This document shows positions 6,214 to 8,695 of a stretch of DNA of 8,695 nucleotides, piece after piece. A model generated the notes under the pieces. That model had not been told where the DNA came from, ran no database searches, and was given only the letters and a program-made list of their open reading frames with translations. The stretch comes from JBGTHB01 sp041746415 (GTDB lineage: Bacteria; Pseudomonadota; Gammaproteobacteria; Coxiellales; Coxiellaceae), in the NCBI GenBank assembly GCA_041746415.1, contig JBGTHB010000196.1, positions 1-8,695 on the forward strand. Reading direction: 5' to 3'. Position 1 is the stretch's first letter, and each line of letters starts with the position of its first letter. Position numbers and translations under genes: made by a program.

Positions 6214-6828
6214 TTATTGTGGCGGTTTTTGCGGGGAAGGGCAATTCTGGTTGCGCTTAAACTGCCATAAATGTATCACAGCCGTTAAGGTAACTAAGAT
6301 GGTTAGAGTAATGGCGAGTGGCCGAAACCAAGTGGGTAGGCACAACATAAGGCCGATAAAAATAAGCACTTCGGCACGTTCAATAAAACCGATGTGGTAG
6401 TGGAAGCTTTTAGCGGATTGGTTAGCAGTGAAAATTGCGATGACTAAAAAAGCGCTAATGCACAAATAAAAGCTAGTTAATAAGTAAAGGCACAGTGATC
6501 CGCGCTGCATAGGAGCCACGACGAACAGCGCAATGACAGCACAAGCTTCTACAAAACGATCCGCAATAATATCAGCAGCACTACCGTAATTGGATTGGCA
6601 ATGACGGGAGCGCGCTAAGCTGCCATCCACAACATCCAGATAGCCAGCAATAAACAAAGCCACAGTGGCTAAAATTGCTGCATGAAAATAACTCAGAATG
6701 GGAGTGAGCAAACCAAAACCAGCAGCAATCAGTGTCAGCATCAGTGGGGTGATGCTATTCGGAATGAGATGCAATACGGGATCGACTAAGCGCTTTTGAA
6801 AAAACGGACGGAGGTAATATTCAAGCAT
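6214..6828 (-). CDS. CDP-alcohol phosphatidyltransferase family protein, head group unknown
   Basis: This integral membrane enzyme class condenses a CDP-linked lipid or alcohol with a hydroxyl acceptor, releasing CMP, as in PgsA, PssA or archaeal archaetidylinositol phosphate synthase. The 204-residue protein carries the full signature DxxDGxxARx8GxxxDxxxD: D65, D68, G69, A72, R73, G82, D86 and D90. All catalytic and metal residues are present. Hydrophobic stretches at about 28-46, 49-65, 92-106, 112-134, 153-164 and 170-188 fit a six-helix arrangement. The C-terminal tail (190-204) is polar and proline-containing. The ATG at 6828 has no good Shine-Dalgarno. It lies between the TVP38-type gene (49-base gap) and the nucleotidase (4-base gap). 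Sequence alone does not tell whether it makes phosphatidylglycerophosphate, phosphatidylserine or another lipid, so no symbol is given. Confidence 0.88.
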   Translation of the reverse strand: MLEYYLRPFFQKRLVDPVLHLIPNSITPLMLTLIAAGFGLLTPILSYFHAAILATVALFIAGYLDVVDGSLARSRHCQSNYGSAADIIADRFVEACAVIALFVVAPMQRGSLCLYLLTSFYLCISAFLVIAIFTANQSAKSFHYHIGFIERAEVLIFIGLMLCLPTWFRPLAITLTILVTLTAVIHLWQFKRNQNCPSPQKPPQ

Positions 6829-6877
6829 AATTTTATCAAATTCTTGTGTTCAGTTAGTGTGGAAGCCTTACCATCCA

Positions 6878-7591
6878 CTATGAATTGTTTCTAAATTGTT
6901 TGTAGATAATAGGTAATAAGGTAAGTAAAGCAAGGCCTAATATGGGTAAAAGCAAAGAAGGTTGAAATATCATGGCTAGGTTTGGTTCTTGGTTTTGTTG
7001 CAGTAAATGATCTAAGCCGTTACCGATTGAGGCGTAAACAATTGAGCCCGGAATAATTCCTAAAAAAGTGGCAGTGACGAAGGTGTCGATGCGAACTTTT
7101 AATAGGGCTGGGATGATATTAATTAACCAAAAGGGAAAAAGTGGGATTAAGCGTAAAATTAGTAAATAGTTAAACTCATTTTTACGAAAACCTTTCTTCA
7201 ATTGCTGCACAAAATTGCCCGCTTTGAGTGCCAATAAATCACCCAGTGCAGTTCTAGCAGCAAGAAAAACAATGGTGGCGCCCACAGTAGCGCTAAATAC
7301 GACGTAACATGTACCCCATAGAATGCCAAACATAAATCCTGCCGCGACGGTTAGAATGGCAGCACCTGGCACTGAAATAGCAATGGCCATAATGTAAATA
7401 AACATAAATATTAATACTGTTTCGAGATAATTATCCGTGGTGAATTTGGCCAGAAAATTACGATGTTGTTGTAGCGCCTCGAAAGACAGGTATTTCTCCA
7501 GTCCGAAATAAAAAAATATGGCTAAGGCAATGAGTAATAAAATGAGGGGTAAAAGTTTTATATAAGAAAATCCTGTTTCATTATTTGTCAC
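6878..7591 (-). CDS. TVP38/TMEM64 (DedA/VTT) family membrane protein
   Basis: This is a polytopic inner-membrane protein of the SNARE-associated/VTT domain family (PF09335 type). Relatives are linked to membrane homeostasis, and some superfamily members to lipid scrambling or carrier recycling; the substrate here is unknown. From a GTG start it has 237 residues. A membrane segment spans about 11-30, the family core SVPGAAILTVAAGFMFG covers 73-89, GATIVFLAAR is at 94-103, the re-entrant-like RLIPLFPFWLINIIPAL is at 137-153, and GIIPGSIVYASIGNG is at 168-182. A last hydrophobic segment is near 212-230. The GTG at 7591 forms a GTGA overlap with the upstream stop and has AAGGA nine bases before it. 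An ATG at 7618 would add nine residues but lacks a ribosome site. DedA proper is a related alternative, but the motifs fit the TVP38/YdjZ branch better. Confidence 0.88.
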   Translation of the reverse strand: MTNNETGFSYIKLLPLILLLIALAIFFYFGLEKYLSFEALQQHRNFLAKFTTDNYLETVLIFMFIYIMAIAISVPGAAILTVAAGFMFGILWGTCYVVFSATVGATIVFLAARTALGDLLALKAGNFVQQLKKGFRKNEFNYLLILRLIPLFPFWLINIIPALLKVRIDTFVTATFLGIIPGSIVYASIGNGLDHLLQQNQEPNLAMIFQPSLLLPILGLALLTLLPIIYKQFRNNS

Positions 7592-8695
7592 GTCACTTTT
7601 TCCTTGTGGTAGTCCCATTCGTGCCAGTGGCGAAGGATTGGGTAATAAACGCCAAGTTTAATTGGCAAAGATTCCATTGCTGCAATCAGTTTAGCATATT
7701 GTATCAGCTGAGGAAGATGGCTGGCGTCGTCTATTTGCGTTGAGGTTTTATAATCAATAATCCAGCGGCAGCCATCAGCGATAAAGGTGCGGTCAATAAT
7801 GTATGTTTTGAGACGACCGTCAATTTTGGTATTAAGTGCCAGCTCGTTTTCCGCCTGTGTGTGAGGTTGCAATAGCCATTTAGCGCGGGGATCGTTGGTG
7901 ATGTTGTTTAAAGCATTGTTGATGCTGGGAATGGCGCTTGCTGCTAAGGATTGACTTAACCCCATTTGCATTAAGCGTTGCTGCCAATGTAATTTAGTGT
8001 GTTCGTTAACTGTTAATTGGTGGTGTTGTAATAACTCATGTATCAGTATGCCAATTGCTTTTGCCTGAATGGTGTCGATGGTTAGCCGCTCAATGGATTC
8101 ATTGTTTGAGCTGTGTTGAGTCAGTTGATTAAAATCAAGCGTCGCTGTGGGAACAGTTTGCAGACGCACTAATGCTTGAGCTGACTTACTTGCTGTTTCA
8201 ATTACAGCTGGCATGGATTGGTTAAGCTTGAAATTTGCTTTATGATCATGCCACAGACAATCAAGGTAGCTGTTTGCAGGCGGTTGTGGATCTGAATTTT
8301 GCAAATCAATGGTTGCCGATAAATGCAACGTTTTTTTAGCACGGGTGCAGGCTACATAGAGTAAACGTATGTTTTCAAAAGCCAGTTTTTTATTTTCAAT
8401 TAATTGCAAATACTGATAAATTTTTTCATTTTCATATGACTCGGTTTTAAAAGGCGCTAATACTAAATCATTGGTGTTGTTTAGCGAAACACGTTCTAAC
8501 CACAGCAACAATTCTGGGTCATTACTTTTTTGTAACTTATCGAGTCGCGGTAAAAAAATATGGTCGAATTCCAATCCTTTTGATTTATGAATAGTCATGA
8601 TTTGAATGGGGTTAGCGGTTTGGGCGATGTGGTTAATCTTGTGCTGCGATAATTCATCATTGAATCTGCTGGATGTGAAGTGGTTTTGTGAAGGT
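7588..8695 (-). CDS. UvrD-type helicase with RecB-like nuclease domain, AddA-like (3' part only)
   Basis: This is the C-terminal 368 residues of an ATP-dependent helicase-nuclease; the reading frame stays open to the window edge, so most of the protein lies beyond it. Helicase motif V is seen as IQIMTIHKSKGLEF (31-44 of the visible part) and motif VI as LLYVACTRAKKTLHL. A RecB-family nuclease domain follows: GILIHELL, then an ENE acidic stretch, IIDRTF, the catalytic W-IIDYKTS (about 7745-7765) and a QLIQY motif near the end. This order is that of AddA or RecB, which process double-strand breaks. The short linker and DYKT ending look more AddA-like, and an AddB-like partner may lie further upstream. 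The ATG at 8598 is internal, in motif V, not the start. The stop overlaps the TVP38-type gene. RecB rather than AddA remains possible. Confidence 0.88.
   Translation of the reverse strand, partial: PSQNHFTSSRFNDELSQHKINHIAQTANPIQIMTIHKSKGLEFDHIFLPRLDKLQKSNDPELLLWLERVSLNNTNDLVLAPFKTESYENEKIYQYLQLIENKKLAFENIRLLYVACTRAKKTLHLSATIDLQNSDPQPPANSYLDCLWHDHKANFKLNQSMPAVIETASKSAQALVRLQTVPTATLDFNQLTQHSSNNESIERLTIDTIQAKAIGILIHELLQHHQLTVNEHTKLHWQQRLMQMGLSQSLAASAIPSINNALNNITNDPRAKWLLQPHTQAENELALNTKIDGRLKTYIIDRTFIADGCRWIIDYKTSTQIDDASHLPQLIQYAKLIAAMESLPIKLGVYYPILRHWHEWDYHKEKVT
7601..7605 (-). promoter_or_regulatory. Shine-Dalgarno site deciding the TVP38-type start
   Basis: AAGGA on the - strand, nine bases before the GTG at 7591, lies inside the end of the helicase-nuclease gene. 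It favours the GTG start, with a four-base GTGA overlap, over the ATG at 7618, which has no purine-rich site upstream. Confidence 0.6.

Noticed and set aside
6830..6838. Extended -10-like TGATAAAAT on the - strand before the CDP-alcohol transferase
   Set aside because: No acceptable -35 lies 16-17 bases upstream, and transcription would begin within the start of the gene.
6858..6877. GTGGA/TCCAC inverted repeat in the 49-base gap
   Set aside because: The stem is only 5 bp with a 10-base loop and no T-run on either side, so it does not qualify as a terminator.
8328..8336. A7 run in the helicase-nuclease motif VI as a frameshift site
   Set aside because: The codons AAA AAA ACG are not in the phase of a slippery heptamer, and the protein motif is conserved and intact.
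8596..8598. ATG as the start of the helicase-nuclease
   Set aside because: It is the methionine inside helicase motif V; the frame upstream encodes fitting residues (ending IQI) without a stop to the window edge.

Overview
The window is a gene-dense chromosomal segment with housekeeping content, probably from a gammaproteobacterium of low to moderate GC. NudE, CysQ, Orn, RlmJ and TsaD all read like their Escherichia coli counterparts. The malate dehydrogenase is the longer, cytosolic-like type, which I recall from Legionella and Coxiella relatives. A placement near Legionellales is therefore plausible but inferred. I see no mobile element, RNA gene, CRISPR array or phage gene.

Layout: two gene trains face each other. 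On the + strand (1-3398) are nudE, cysQ, mdh and tsaD, joined by 4-base overlaps or gaps of 2-5 bases. On the - strand, read from the right edge leftwards, are the 3' part of an AddA/RecB-like helicase-nuclease (cut by the window end), a TVP38/DedA-type membrane protein, a CDP-alcohol phosphatidyltransferase, a cytosolic 5'-nucleotidase, orn, plsY and rlmJ. The two trains collide: the last 47 bases of tsaD and rlmJ overlap tail to tail. The only intergenic gap over 10 bases is 49 bases (6829-6877). I found no convincing intrinsic terminator.

How the genes fit together: several act on small nucleotides and RNA ends. Orn degrades short RNAs to mononucleotides, the coupled 5'-nucleotidase could dephosphorylate these, CysQ removes pAp (a known inhibitor of Orn), and NudE cleaves ADP-linked compounds to AMP. 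A second theme is membrane lipid: PlsY starts phospholipid synthesis, the CDP-alcohol transferase installs a head group I cannot identify, and the TVP38-type protein belongs to a superfamily tied to lipid movement. TsaD and RlmJ modify tRNA and 23S rRNA, Mdh is central metabolism, and the helicase-nuclease is recombinational repair.

No clearly new system is visible. The points most worth a second look are the coupled orn/nucleotidase pair, the convergent coding overlap, a correctly phased slippery heptamer in rlmJ, an atypical Nudix box and the unassigned phosphatidyltransferase.
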